A stretch of DNA of 64,000 bases from Bin5 sp965232575 (GTDB lineage: Bacteria > Chloroflexota > Anaerolineae > Caldilineales > Caldilineaceae): assembly GCA_965232575.1 (NCBI GenBank), contig CBDDPZ010000008.1:744001-808000 (forward strand). Reading direction: 5' to 3'. Below are positions 9,687-18,936 of the stretch, piece after piece. The notes under the pieces were generated by a model. It searched no databases and was not told where the DNA came from. It saw only the letters and a list, made by a program, of their open reading frames with translations. A program made the position numbers and the translations under genes. Position 1 is the first letter of the stretch. Each line of letters begins with the position of its first letter.

Positions 9687-10061
9687 CTAGTCGGTTGCAG
9701 GAACCGTGGAGCTTGGCTGTCGGACGAAAATTGCTCTAAAGAGATACCTCAACAAGCGGTTCGATAGCGCTGGTGTCAGTCTTGGTCCGGGCGACGTCCA
9801 GGTCGTACATGCGCTGCAGGTCAGCCAGAAGTCGGGCGTCATCCCCAGGGCCTTTCCGATGCGTAGCGCAGAGTCCGCGGTAATCGACCGGCGGCCGTGA
9901 ACGATTTCATGGATACGAATTGGAGAAACGCCTATAGTCTTGGCCAGGCGGTACTGCGTGATTCCCAACTCCTGCAATGTCTCCGTTAAATGTTCCCTTG
10001 GGTGAATCGGTTCGGCAAGGCCCGGAGTTTGCCCCGCGACATCAAGTGATTTGGTGGGCAT
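9687..10061 (-). pseudogene. Orphan HigA-type antitoxin with a frameshift
   Basis: The first 80 residues are a normal XRE-type helix-turn-helix antitoxin of the HigA family (HPREHLTETLQELGITQ, then SPIRIHEIVHGRRSI and ALGMTPDFWL). After FWL the reading frame changes to an unrelated tail. Moving one base near 9820-9821 restores a family-like end, LQRMYDLDVARTKT, stopping at 9736. No HigB toxin lies on either side. The start is supported by GAGGAG eight bases before the ATG. The DNA-binding half may still function; the protein is otherwise a relic. Confidence 0.7.
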
Positions 10062-10097
10062 GAGGTTTTCTCCTCAATGATAGTCGGTGATTTCGAT

Positions 10098-11594
10098 TCA
10101 TCTATCCAAGCCGTTAAACGGACGCTGCCTTTCCTTCACGTAATTCTCCAGATCAGAAAACGCTAACAGCCCCTCCAACCCCTCCTCCGCGAAGACCCGC
10201 TGCACGCGTTGCGCCGGGTTTTCCTTCTGCTCCAATCGCCGCCATAAAGGAGCGAGCATGTCCTCCTCGCCGTAACCGCGGCGGGCGAGGGCGGCCTCCG
10301 CCAGCCCAAGGACCCCGGCCAGGAATCCAGGCGCCGGTTCAGGCGCGGCCAAGCCAGCGCGGACGACCTGTTCGTGGTACTGTCTCATACGCGGCCAGCA
10401 CTCTGAAAGAGGAACTGGACTCCCTCTCTCCTCCCCAGCCGCCGCGAGCGCGGTCTGCATATAGTCAGCGATCTCCTCATGCCCCTCCACCAGCCCCAGA
10501 TAGAGAGCCGTCGCTGCCATCAGTTCGTGCGGCGGCTGCTGGCAGGCCGGGCGCAGTTCGACCGTGCCGTAGGCGGTGCGCAGGCGGGCGCTGTGCCAGA
10601 TATAGTGATCGTGCAGCAAAAAGGCGTCAAATGCGTCAGGAGTTAGCGAAGAGGAGCGAGGCGAAACAGGAAGTCTCTCTCTCCTCTCCCCTCTTTCCTC
10701 ACGTCTCGCTTTCCCATAGTCGGCGCGGAGCACGTCGCTGAAGGGACGTCCGTCGGGCAGCAGGCGCTCTCCTTCGCGGCGCAGCAGGGCGGGCATCCGG
10801 CTGAGGCGGGCGACGAAGTCGGTCAGGTCGGCGTAAGGGCGGGCGATCATGCCGTGGCGCTCGCCGTAGAGGGCGTTGATCATGCGGCCTTCGCGACCGG
10901 AGCAGTCGCCGGTTAACGCGCCGGCCGCCACCGGCGAATTGGCGCACAGGGCGACCACGACCGGCGCGACCAGATTGCCGAAATTGAGCATGCCGACCGC
11001 CTCATCGCGGCTGACGTCGACGTGGGTCTGGTCGCTGGCGGTTACGGTGTACCAGATCCAGTCCGCGCCCATGATGTCGGCGAGGGCGCGGTAGCGTTGT
11101 TTGGGCGAGAGCAGGGCGCGTGTAGGCGGGGAGAGCGGCTGCACGCCATACCCCAGCACGCGCCAGCCCAGCTGCGCCGCGGCCCGCGCCAGCCGCTCCA
11201 GCGCGGTGCGGAAGGCGCCTTCCAGTTCGAAAAGGGTGGCGCAGGGGCCGATGTTCAGTTCGATGGTGCCCTTGCCCACTTCGAGCGCGTAGCTGTAGGC
11301 GGCGCCGTCGAGGCCGACGATAAGGTCGGTGTTGACGGCATCCCGCTTTATCTTCAGAGGAGCGAGGGAAGATGAGGGAGGAGGGAGAGAACCCCTCTTG
11401 TTGTCTTCTGCGGCAACTTCACGCTCCAGAAGGAGGGGCCACAGCCGGTCGATATCGGCGGCGCGGCCGGCCTGATCGACGACGGGGAATTCGGCTTCGC
11501 GTCCAACGGTGCGGAGGCCCTGCAGACGCGGGGGAAAGTGCGCGGCGAAGCGGTCGGCCAGGGCTTCGTATGCCCTGTGCAGTGAAGGCTCCAC
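10098..11594 (-). CDS. Glutamate-cysteine ligase (GCS2) family protein with in-frame repeat inserts
   Basis: Carboxylate-amine ligase fold of the GCS2 family, which makes gamma-glutamylcysteine. Family-like segments are TVGREAEFPVVD near residue 30, SDQTHVDVSRDEAVG mid-protein and TAYGTVELRPACQQPPHEL. Three stretches look foreign: KRGSLPPPSSSLAPLKIK, the Arg/Glu-rich block after YGKARREERGERRE, and AAGEERGSPVP. Their DNA resembles the purine-rich intergenic repeats of this window. It starts with GTG, overlapping the stop of the HAD gene by one base (TAGTG), which implies translational coupling. The real product could be another amide-linked thiol or peptide. Confidence 0.75.
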   Translation of the reverse strand: MEPSLHRAYEALADRFAAHFPPRLQGLRTVGREAEFPVVDQAGRAADIDRLWPLLLEREVAAEDNKRGSLPPPSSSLAPLKIKRDAVNTDLIVGLDGAAYSYALEVGKGTIELNIGPCATLFELEGAFRTALERLARAAAQLGWRVLGYGVQPLSPPTRALLSPKQRYRALADIMGADWIWYTVTASDQTHVDVSRDEAVGMLNFGNLVAPVVVALCANSPVAAGALTGDCSGREGRMINALYGERHGMIARPYADLTDFVARLSRMPALLRREGERLLPDGRPFSDVLRADYGKARREERGERRERLPVSPRSSSLTPDAFDAFLLHDHYIWHSARLRTAYGTVELRPACQQPPHELMAATALYLGLVEGHEEIADYMQTALAAAGEERGSPVPLSECWPRMRQYHEQVVRAGLAAPEPAPGFLAGVLGLAEAALARRGYGEEDMLAPLWRRLEQKENPAQRVQRVFAEEGLEGLLAFSDLENYVKERQRPFNGLDR

Positions 11595-12397
11595 TATACC
11601 AAACCGGGTTGGAAGGGCCTGATTGTGGCTGAGAGGCGCCGGACGATAGTGGGCAGCGCGGCGTACGTGCGGCAGACGGCATGGGCCTGCGTGGAGTCGC
11701 TGCCGCGGTCTTTGACGCCGGTGAAGAGGATGGCGTTCATGCCGATCGAGAGGGGGCCGCTGATGTCGTTGCTCTCGCGGTCGCCGATATGGACAATCTG
11801 GTAGGGCGCGGCGCCCAGACCGAGAGCGGCCTGCCGGAAGACGTCGGGCTCTGGTTTGGATGCGCCGATTTCATCCGAAAAGAGCATGTAGTTGAAGTAA
11901 CGCAGCAGGCCCTGGCGTTGCAGAAGATAGCGCAGCCCGCGGCCGGTTGTGTGGATGGTGTCGGAGATGATGCCCAGTTTGTAGTGCAGGGAAAGCTCGT
12001 CAAGGGCGGCATGCACGCCCGGCGTAAAGTCCGGTTGGATGCGTACCTCCATCGTTTCGATCTCGCGGACCAGTTCATCTACCTCGCGCATGAGTCGGGA
12101 GAACCGTCCCGGCCCCGGCCGCAGACCGAGGAATTCGTAGGCGTCGTACATGCGGGCGGCGATGCCCGGCGTACGCTGTTCCTCGTGCCAGGCGTGCTGG
12201 AAACTCTCGTTGGCGTGTTGATAGGCCTGCACCGCCTGCTCGTATGCGATCTCTGGATGCTTCTGGGTCACGTGGCTGGCGAACAGATCGACGCGCGCGT
12301 CGGCCTTGCTTGGCAGGCCCAAGGCCTGCCGCTTCGGCTCATCCGAATCGTCGATGGCAATTGTGTCCCAGAAGTCGAAGGTGATGGCTTCAATCAT
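11594..12397 (-). CDS. HAD-superfamily hydrolase
   Basis: Probable phosphatase of 267 residues. Motif I is FDFWDT (residues 7-12), motif II is the Ser/Thr strand LGIISDT, motif III the Lys in GASKPEPDVF and motif IV IGDRESND. The start is ATG 12397; the longer open frame upstream only copies the aminotransferase gene in another phase. It sits 25 bases after the HisC-like gene and overlaps the GCS2 gene by one base, so the three form one operon. The substrate is not evident. Confidence 0.82.
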   Translation of the reverse strand: MIEAITFDFWDTIAIDDSDEPKRQALGLPSKADARVDLFASHVTQKHPEIAYEQAVQAYQHANESFQHAWHEEQRTPGIAARMYDAYEFLGLRPGPGRFSRLMREVDELVREIETMEVRIQPDFTPGVHAALDELSLHYKLGIISDTIHTTGRGLRYLLQRQGLLRYFNYMLFSDEIGASKPEPDVFRQAALGLGAAPYQIVHIGDRESNDISGPLSIGMNAILFTGVKDRGSDSTQAHAVCRTYAALPTIVRRLSATIRPFQPGLV

Positions 12398-12422
12398 GAT
12401 TTCACTGGCCGGCGGCCAATGT

Positions 12423-13592
12423 TCAGCGGTTGTTAGCTGCTGTTGAATTCGGCTTTCGGGTCGGCAGATGATCAATCCGGGCCATGGCTTCGATGAGGCG
12501 GGCGTTTTCATCCGGCGGCCTGGCGGCGATGCGGATATGTTCGGGCAAACCGAACGAGGTGCAGTCGCGTACAAACAGTCGCTCTTCAACCAGCCGGTCG
12601 CGCATCGACTTGGCATCCCCAACCGGCAGCAGGAAGTAGTTGACGGTCGTCGGCAGCGGCGCGTAGCCGCAGGCGCGCAGACCATCCTGCAGGTCCCGAA
12701 GATCCCTGCGCAGGCGCGTGGTCGTCTCTTCACGCCAGTCCATCTCATCCAGCGCCACCAGGCCGGCCAACTGGGCAACGCCGTTGACGCTCCACGGCGG
12801 CTGCGCCTGCTGCAAGCGTTCAACGATCGAAGGGGCCGCCAGCAGGTACCCAAGACGCAGCCCGCCCAGCGCGAAATCCTTTGTCATCGAGCGCAGGACA
12901 ACGCAGCCCGATCCGCGCGCTCTACCGGAGTTGCCATTCCTTCCCCCCATAACCCACTGCGCCGCGCTCCAGGGGTCTTCGGTGAACTCGGCATAGGCTT
13001 CATCGAAGACCCAGAGGGCATGGGGCGCGCCTTCCCACAGATAGCGCAACTCGCCCGGTGACAGGTATTCGCCCGTGGGGTTGTTCGGATTGCAGATGAA
13101 GACCAGCCAGGGCGAGGACGTCTCCAACGCCTGCCGCGTCTGCGCCAGCGTCGTGCCGCCCGGAGCGTAGCGGCGGCGTCTGATACGATGCCAGCCGGGC
13201 AGGGCCAGATGGATGGGGTGCCCCCCCGCCATGATGACGCCGTCGGCGTACTCGCTGAAAGTGGGCGATAGAATAGCGGCTTGGCGTTGGAATCCATAGG
13301 CGTGCGCCAGCAGCCAGATCAGGTCGGCGGTGCCGTTCCCCACCAGCACCGCGTCCGGCGGCAGGCCGTGGTAGGCGCCGATCTTTTCGCGCAGACGCTG
13401 GCTGCGGCTGTCCGGGTAGCGCGCCAGGAAGGAACGGCTGATCTCGTTCTCAACAGCCTCGACGACCGACGCCGGCGGCCCATATGGGTTGATGTTCGAC
13501 GAAAAGTAGACGACTTCTTTGTCGGAAGGGTCCAGCCCCAGAGCGTCCAGCTCAGCGTAGTCGGGTGTTCCGTGTATCGAGGTGGTTGGCAT
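12423..13592 (-). CDS. Class I/II PLP aminotransferase, HisC/CobD-like
   Basis: Fold-type I aminotransferase of 389 residues. Visible sites are NINPYGPP near residue 32, the NPNNPTGEY substrate loop, FDEAYAEF and the PLP lysine in SMTKDFALGGLRLGY. The mix of features fits histidinol-phosphate aminotransferase or threonine-phosphate decarboxylase (CobD); no his or cob genes are nearby to decide. It heads a three-gene operon with a HAD phosphatase and a GCS2-type ligase. Confidence 0.78.
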   Translation of the reverse strand: MPTTSIHGTPDYAELDALGLDPSDKEVVYFSSNINPYGPPASVVEAVENEISRSFLARYPDSRSQRLREKIGAYHGLPPDAVLVGNGTADLIWLLAHAYGFQRQAAILSPTFSEYADGVIMAGGHPIHLALPGWHRIRRRRYAPGGTTLAQTRQALETSSPWLVFICNPNNPTGEYLSPGELRYLWEGAPHALWVFDEAYAEFTEDPWSAAQWVMGGRNGNSGRARGSGCVVLRSMTKDFALGGLRLGYLLAAPSIVERLQQAQPPWSVNGVAQLAGLVALDEMDWREETTTRLRRDLRDLQDGLRACGYAPLPTTVNYFLLPVGDAKSMRDRLVEERLFVRDCTSFGLPEHIRIAARPPDENARLIEAMARIDHLPTRKPNSTAANNR

Positions 13593-13603
13593 GGCGTCGG
13601 TTA

Positions 13604-13685
13604 GTTTTTAGTGGTCAGTTTTTGGTAATATCTTGCGTGCGCCAAAGTCCACCAAAAACCGAAAGCTAAAGACTAGACTGTTGGG
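13604..13685. repeat. Dispersed GTTTTTAGT-type intergenic repeat
   Basis: The gap contains GTTTTTAGTGGTCAGTTTTTGGT and, about 30 bases on, ACCAAAAACC followed by CTAAAGACTAG, so the arms can fold back on each other. It resembles the CAGTTTTTAGTG family seen at 18.9, 30.9, 46.8, 53.5, 54.9 and 55.0 kb. The rest of the 13593-13879 gap shows no gene. Confidence 0.55.
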
Positions 13686-13879
13686 GGCGCGATCCCCATT
13701 CAGGCTGTCGCAGAGTATGCTATCACAACGGGAAGCTGCACGCCACTTGCAGCCGCGATTCAGCCATGATCCGTTTGCGTATCCCCTGGTGTACTGGTAC
13801 ATTTCAACCATCGTGTAGATGCATGGCTCAGGCTCTTGTAAGTGTCTACAGACTGGAGTCGCAATAGCCTTCGGCAAAG

Positions 13880-14395
13880 ATGACGGGAAACCCAATGCGC
13901 ACATCGGACGATCTGCAGCGGTTTATTGAGGAAAACGGGATCGAAGCCCAACTGCTACGTGAAATTGGCGATACGCCCACTGTGCCGGCTGCCGCTGCGG
14001 CCCTCGGCGTGGGGCCGGATCGCATTCTCAAAACGCTGCTGTTTCTTGCTCAAAAACCGGGAGACAGGGAGGCTCCGCCAGCCCCGTTCGTGGTCATCAG
14101 CCACGGCGAACGCCGCGTGGAGAAGCGCCCACTGGCGGACCTGCACGGCGTGGGCATCAAGCGCATTAAGCTGGCCTCGCCGGATGTCGTGCTGCAACTG
14201 CTCGGATATCCGGCCGGCGGTGTGCCGCCGTTCGGCCATTGCACGGCTGTAGAGGTCCTTCTGGACAGTTCGATCGCGGACCTGGGCCCTGGGTTCGTCT
14301 ACGCCGGCGGCGGCGATGACAGGACGATGCTGCAGCTGACGGTTGCAGAGCTGACGCGGGTGGTCCAGCCGCAGCTCATCGCCATGAGCGTGTGA
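13880..14395 (+). CDS. YbaK/EbsC-type aminoacyl-tRNA deacylase
   Basis: A 171-residue editing-domain protein that would hydrolyse mischarged aminoacyl-tRNA. Family signs are ILKTLLF near residue 52, a lysine-containing strand around residue 95 (KRIKLASPDVV) and the hallmark GYPAGGVPPFGH near residue 112. An alternative start five codons later (13895) is possible; neither has a strong ribosome site. It is a stand-alone gene upstream of the zinc dehydrogenase. Confidence 0.85.
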   Translation: MTGNPMRTSDDLQRFIEENGIEAQLLREIGDTPTVPAAAAALGVGPDRILKTLLFLAQKPGDREAPPAPFVVISHGERRVEKRPLADLHGVGIKRIKLASPDVVLQLLGYPAGGVPPFGHCTAVEVLLDSSIADLGPGFVYAGGGDDRTMLQLTVAELTRVVQPQLIAMSV

Positions 14396-14460
14396 GCGCA
14401 GAGGCGGGTGTCGGTGAACAGCGCCACCGCAGGCGATAAAAAAGAAATAAGGAGACAACG

Positions 14461-15519
14461 ATGACACGGGTAGGACTTGCAGTTTCTACGGAAGGGAAAG
14501 AGTTCAGCATTGGCGAATACACTGTGCCGGACCCCGCGCCGGGTACGGTTTTGCTGCGGCAGGAGCTATGCGGCATCTGCGGCACCGATATTCACAACTG
14601 GCAGAAGGGGATCGAGCCGGCAACGATGCTGGGGCATGAGAACGTCGGCATCATCGAAGCCTTGGGCAAAGGCCTGACCACCGACTTTAACGGCACCCCG
14701 GTCAAAGAGGGAGACAGGGTCGTCTTTCATCCCCGCAACAGCGGCATGATCTACGGCTACCGCAGCGCGGACGAGCCTTTCAGCGGCGGCTTCGCCGACT
14801 ACATCTACCTGTCCGACCCGGAGTCGTGCATGATCAAGATGGATGCGCCACCGCAGGTGGGCGTCCTGGCCGAACCGTTCACGGTCGGCGTGCATGCGGC
14901 GCTGCGCGGCGATGTCAAAATCGGCGACACGGTTATCGTGCAGGGGGCCGGTCCGATCGGCATGATGTGTCTGATCGCGGCCAGGATCAGCGGCGCGAGC
15001 CGCCTGATCGTCATTGGCGGACCGGCCGGCCGCCTGGAGCTTGCACGCCAACTGGGCGCGCACGAGACGGTCGACATCATGGCGGTACCCGACGCCGACG
15101 AGCGCAGGGAGACGGCGCTGGGAATGACGCCGGGTCGCGCCGGCGCCGATGTGGTCATCGAGGCCGCTGGCTTCCTCCCGGCCTTCCCCGAAGGACTGGA
15201 GTTGGTGAAAGAAGACGGCGTTTACGTCGAGGTCGGCCATTTTGTCGACGTCGGCACGATCGAGGTAAACCCGCACCGCCACTTCCTGCGCCCCAATCTG
15301 CGCCTCGAAGGCGTCTGGGGCAGCCGCTACCACCACTTCACGCGCGCCGTCGCGGTCCTGCAGAGCAGCGACGTCGACTTCAGCGCGGTGATCAGCCATG
15401 TCCTGCCCCTGGCGCGGGTGGCCGAGGGCTTCGACGCCCTCGACGGCGGCTACGAGCTGGACGGCAAGACGGCCTTCAAGATCGCGGTGCGGGGCGCGTT
15501 CGGCGTGGATGCGGGATAA
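14461..15519 (+). CDS. Zinc-binding alcohol dehydrogenase family protein without structural zinc site
   Basis: Medium-chain dehydrogenase of 352 residues, probably oxidising a polyol or sugar. Catalytic zinc ligands are visible in CGICGTD (residues 37-43) and GHENVG; the Rossmann motif is QGAGPIGMM. The four-cysteine structural zinc loop found in most relatives is missing: the corresponding region reads FHPRNSGMIYGYR. AAGGAG lies six bases before the ATG. The dehydrogenase at 43.8-44.8 kb keeps the structural loop. Confidence 0.85.
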   Translation: MTRVGLAVSTEGKEFSIGEYTVPDPAPGTVLLRQELCGICGTDIHNWQKGIEPATMLGHENVGIIEALGKGLTTDFNGTPVKEGDRVVFHPRNSGMIYGYRSADEPFSGGFADYIYLSDPESCMIKMDAPPQVGVLAEPFTVGVHAALRGDVKIGDTVIVQGAGPIGMMCLIAARISGASRLIVIGGPAGRLELARQLGAHETVDIMAVPDADERRETALGMTPGRAGADVVIEAAGFLPAFPEGLELVKEDGVYVEVGHFVDVGTIEVNPHRHFLRPNLRLEGVWGSRYHHFTRAVAVLQSSDVDFSAVISHVLPLARVAEGFDALDGGYELDGKTAFKIAVRGAFGVDAG

Positions 15520-15648
15520 AGGAAACACCGTTCGTAGACAAGAGTTCTGGCGCAACTGCACAGTTCCTGCATGAAGTCGCTGGCCGCACAATACCACTTT
15601 GGTGAATGTGCGCTTTGATCTTGCCAAAGACCAGCGCTTCCATTAGCC

Positions 15649-16954
15649 TCAATCCACCACCATCCTGCGCGCGACGAGCGCATATACCCCCTTAACAACC
15701 CGCTTCCCCGTCGCAAATTCCAGCGGATCGGACATCTCAGCGCCGGGCAGATAGCGGGGATCAGCCGCCAGCTGGTCCAGCGAGGTTGCCTCGATCTGTT
15801 CGAGCGTGTCCGTATCGTAAAAGCGCAGGGCCTCCGCCTCCACCTGCCACTGCCCGCCCGCAGTCAGAACGGCGGCCATGTCCTCGTGATCGTACGGCCA
15901 CTCCCAGGTGGTCCGGCCCTGTACGCTGCGCAGCGGTGATGTGCGGGTGAACAGGTCCGGTACGCCGGAGACGATCAGCAGCGGGGCGCCGGGTTTCATC
16001 GCCCAGTGCAGCCGCTCCAGGCCAATTCGCAGTTCGATCGGGTCCATGCACAGCAGCGAAAAGAAGCTGCAGGCCCCGTCGAAAGCCTCCGTTTCCTCCA
16101 ACTCCACCAGCGCCAGCTGACGAAAATCCTGCCCCGGCACAGCCTGACGGGCCTCGGCGATCATCCGCGCCGACGGGTCGATGCCGGTAACGCGCTGTCC
16201 CGCGCCCGCCAGCGCGGCCGCAATCGGCCTGCCATGCCCGCAGCCGACCTCCAGTACGCGGCCATCAGCGGGCAGCATCCCCAGCCAGCCCTCGAACGCC
16301 TCACGGAAGAACGGTTCGGCCAGGTAGTCGTGGCTGTAGTCGCTGCCGAGCGCGTCATAGGCCGCCGCGTTGACGCGGCTGCTGAAACTGTTCACCTCCA
16401 GGACGGACGCCGCCGTTGCGCCGGTCAGAGCGCTGTCGGGCCCCCAGTATTCCAGCGCCTGGCGCAACTCCTGGTCGAACGCCTCGCCGAAACGCAGAAG
16501 CTCCTCGCCGCTGATCCGGTCCAGGGCGAACGTGATAGCGGAGCCGTCGCGGGGTCCGCCGTCGGTCAGCCCGCTGACGGTCAGTTGCAGCGTCATCTGA
16601 AAGGTCGGGTTGCCCTGCGCGTCGGCGTCTCCGGCGCGCGCCATCAGCAGCGCCGGCGGGCAAAGGCTGCGCCAGGTCGCGTAGGGGGTCTCGCCGTTGA
16701 GCAGCTGTTCGATCTGTTCGGCGCAAGCGCCAACCGTCAACCTGCAGGATGTGACGCAGATAGGTCAGCGGCGCGCCCTCCAGCCCATAGCTGATCTCCA
16801 CCCAGACCGCGTCGCACGCAGCACACTCAGCATCCCCCAGCGCCAGACGCACATGCTGATTGACCGCGGCCGGCGTCCAGGGGCGGACCATGAGCGCGAG
16901 GACCGCGCCCGAATTGTCCAAGTCGGCGGGCGCCTGCTGGCGGACGTGGGCCAT
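15649..16954 (-). pseudogene. SAM-dependent methyltransferase with N-terminal extension, frameshifted near 16740
   Basis: The downstream part encodes a class I methyltransferase: VLEVGCGHGRPIAAAL is motif I and VTGIDPSARMI motif II. A different frame from ATG 16954 encodes MAHVRQQAPADLDNSGAVL up to YLRHILQVDG and stays protein-like until about 16740. There the methyltransferase frame takes over without its own good start (only TTG). One indel near 16740 would join them into one protein of about 435 residues. The N-terminal domain is not recognised. It could be a true mutation, an assembly error or two separate genes. It lies nine bases after the TIM-barrel gene. Confidence 0.65.
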
Positions 16955-16963
16955 GCGTCGAGG

Positions 16964-17741
16964 TCAGTTGCTCGTGTCAGGGAAGTTGCCGAGCCACCGC
17001 AGCAGCGTCGCGGCATCGCGCAGGAAGGCCTCCGGCGCGTCGTCCTCAACGAACTCCAGCAGCGCGTAGCGCGTGCGGTCGGGATCCCCCGCCGCCGCCA
17101 GATAGTCCCGCCAGAGATCCTCACCCTCTGCCAGGGGGCGGCGCTCTCCCGTCTGCGGATGCCAGTGGAAGACATGCAGATGTTCCAGCCAGGGCCGCAC
17201 CATCTCCAATCCGGCAAGGTTGTCGGCGCGCGCGGCGAATCGGGGCGGCTGCCACAGCGAGCGCACATTGGCATGGTCTACGCTCTGCAGGAGACGCACG
17301 GCCGCCGCGTTCGTGTCGGTGAGGGTGTTGCCGTGGAACTCGTAGACGATGCCGATTCCCTCGTCCTGGGCCAGGTCGGCGATGCGGCGGCTGTCCTCTA
17401 CCACCGTCATGAAAGTAGGCCTCGTCCGCCTCGTCGCTGCCCTGGTTCCCGGGCCATACGCGGATCTGCGGCGCGCCCAGCGCCGCGGCCGAGGCCAGCG
17501 CCGCTTCGAAAGGCCCTGTTTCCGGGTGGCCGACGCGGTAGTAGGAGCCGTAGGCCGCCACGTCCAGACCGGCGTCGGCGCCCATGCGGGCGACGGCACG
17601 CGCCTGCGCTTCATCCCCGTGTGGAACGTGGATATCCCCGCCCCATTCGACCGCGGCCAGGCCGGCCTGCGTCACCAGGGCGACGACTTCAGCTGCAGTG
17701 AGTTGACGAAAGGTGATCGAGACGAGTCCGGGCAAAAACAT
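16964..17741 (-). pseudogene. Sugar phosphate isomerase/epimerase (TIM barrel), frameshifted near 17412
   Basis: The N-terminal half starts at ATG 17741, with AGGAG just upstream, and reads MFLPGLVSITFRQLTAAE through IRVWPGNQGSDEADEAYF. The C-terminal half continues in another frame from MTVVEDSRRIADLAQ through IVYEFHGNTLTD to NFPDTSN. Removing one T around 17411-17413 joins EAYF to MTVVED. The joined product (about 258 residues) is a xylose-isomerase-like barrel with the metal-binding Glu in YEFHGN. The flanking genes are a methyltransferase and a 2-hydroxyacid dehydrogenase. Confidence 0.7.
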
Positions 17742-17806
17742 CGGCGCTCCTGTCGGGCACGGAGACTTCCCAGCCATCCCGCCCGTGCGGCCGCGGCCAG
17801 GCCCGC

Positions 17807-18823
17807 TCAGGCCAGCAGCGGCAGCGTCTCCTGCGTGATCTCATATTCCATGCGTTCACCCGCTAGGTAGCGGGCCAGCTCGGCCACCATCACGCGGCCC
17901 ATGCGCAGGCACTCGGTGTTGTGCGCGCCGGCGATGTGGGGGGTGAGGAGCACATTGGGCAGGCTGTAAAGAGGCGACCCCGCGGCGGGCGGCTCCGGGT
18001 AGGTGACATCCAGCAGGGCGAACAGGTCCGGGCGCTGTTGCAGGACCGCGATCATCTCCGGCTCGTTCACGACCGCGCCGCGCGCCGTGTTGATGAACGC
18101 AGCGCCCTCTTTCATCGAGGCCAGGTGCGCGCCGGTTATCATGCCGACCGTTTCCGGCAGCCAAGGCGTGTGCAGCGAGACCACGTCACAGCTGCGGAAC
18201 AGCTCCTCCAGCCCGACCGGCTCCACGTTCAGTTCCGCCGCCATGACCGGCGTCAGGAAGGGGTCGTAAGCCAGAACGCGCACGGCGGGCAGCGTTTCCT
18301 GCAGCAGGCGGGCAACCCGGCGCCCGATCTGGCCCAGCGAGATCAGGCCGGCGACGCCGGTGTAGAGTCCGGGCAGCGGCTCCTTTTCGAACGGGTCATA
18401 GCCCTCTTCGCTGCGGAGCCTGTTGGCGAAATGCCAGACGCGTTTCAGGCTGAGGATGATCTGCGCCAGGGTGTATGGCGCCACAAATTCGGCATTGGCG
18501 CCGTATCCGCTGGTCAGGCGCACGCCCCGCTCCCAGAGGGCATCGGTCACAAAATAGCGGACCGTGCCGGCGGCGTAGAAGATCGCCTCCAGATTGGGCG
18601 CGGCGTCGAGAAAAGCTTCGTCCACGCGCGCCATGCCCCAGCCGGAGAAGATCAGCGAGACATCGGCCAGCGCCGACGGGTCCGCGGCGATCGACTCGGG
18701 CGTCTGCAACCGCGCGACGATCTCCACCTCTGCTTCGATGTCCCGACGCGTGTCTTCCCCGTATATGCGGGCAAAGGCGCTCTCCCCCAGCAGGTACAGC
18801 CCCTTCGGCTTTTCCGTGCGCAT
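17807..18823 (-). CDS. D-isomer-specific 2-hydroxyacid dehydrogenase family protein
   Basis: NAD-dependent dehydrogenase of about 338 residues. The nucleotide-binding region reads AGLISLGQIGRRVARLL; the catalytic Arg is in NTARGAVVNE, a Glu in VTYPEPP and the His in LTPHIAGAH. The start ATG 18823 precedes RTEKPKGLYLLG; an upstream in-frame start would add 21 non-family residues. Close to two sugar isomerases, so it may reduce a keto-acid from sugar breakdown. Confidence 0.83.
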   Translation of the reverse strand: MRTEKPKGLYLLGESAFARIYGEDTRRDIEAEVEIVARLQTPESIAADPSALADVSLIFSGWGMARVDEAFLDAAPNLEAIFYAAGTVRYFVTDALWERGVRLTSGYGANAEFVAPYTLAQIILSLKRVWHFANRLRSEEGYDPFEKEPLPGLYTGVAGLISLGQIGRRVARLLQETLPAVRVLAYDPFLTPVMAAELNVEPVGLEELFRSCDVVSLHTPWLPETVGMITGAHLASMKEGAAFINTARGAVVNEPEMIAVLQQRPDLFALLDVTYPEPPAAGSPLYSLPNVLLTPHIAGAHNTECLRMGRVMVAELARYLAGERMEYEITQETLPLLA

Positions 18824-18902
18824 CGCAACCCCACTCACCCCGCTGTTTCCAACCTCCGGCTCCAGCCGTCCCTGACCGTCACCCAACTCCAGGAGACGCC
18901 GT

Positions 18903-18936
18903 CACTAAAAACTAGAAACTGAAAACTAAAAACTCA
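18903..18936. repeat. Dispersed ACTAAAAACT repeat, immediately after a stop codon
   Basis: CACTAAAAACTAGAAACTG followed by AAAACTAAAAACTCACTCC abuts the stop codon of the minus-strand isomerase at 18934. It belongs to the same AAAAACT family found downstream of several minus-strand genes in the window. Confidence 0.55.
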
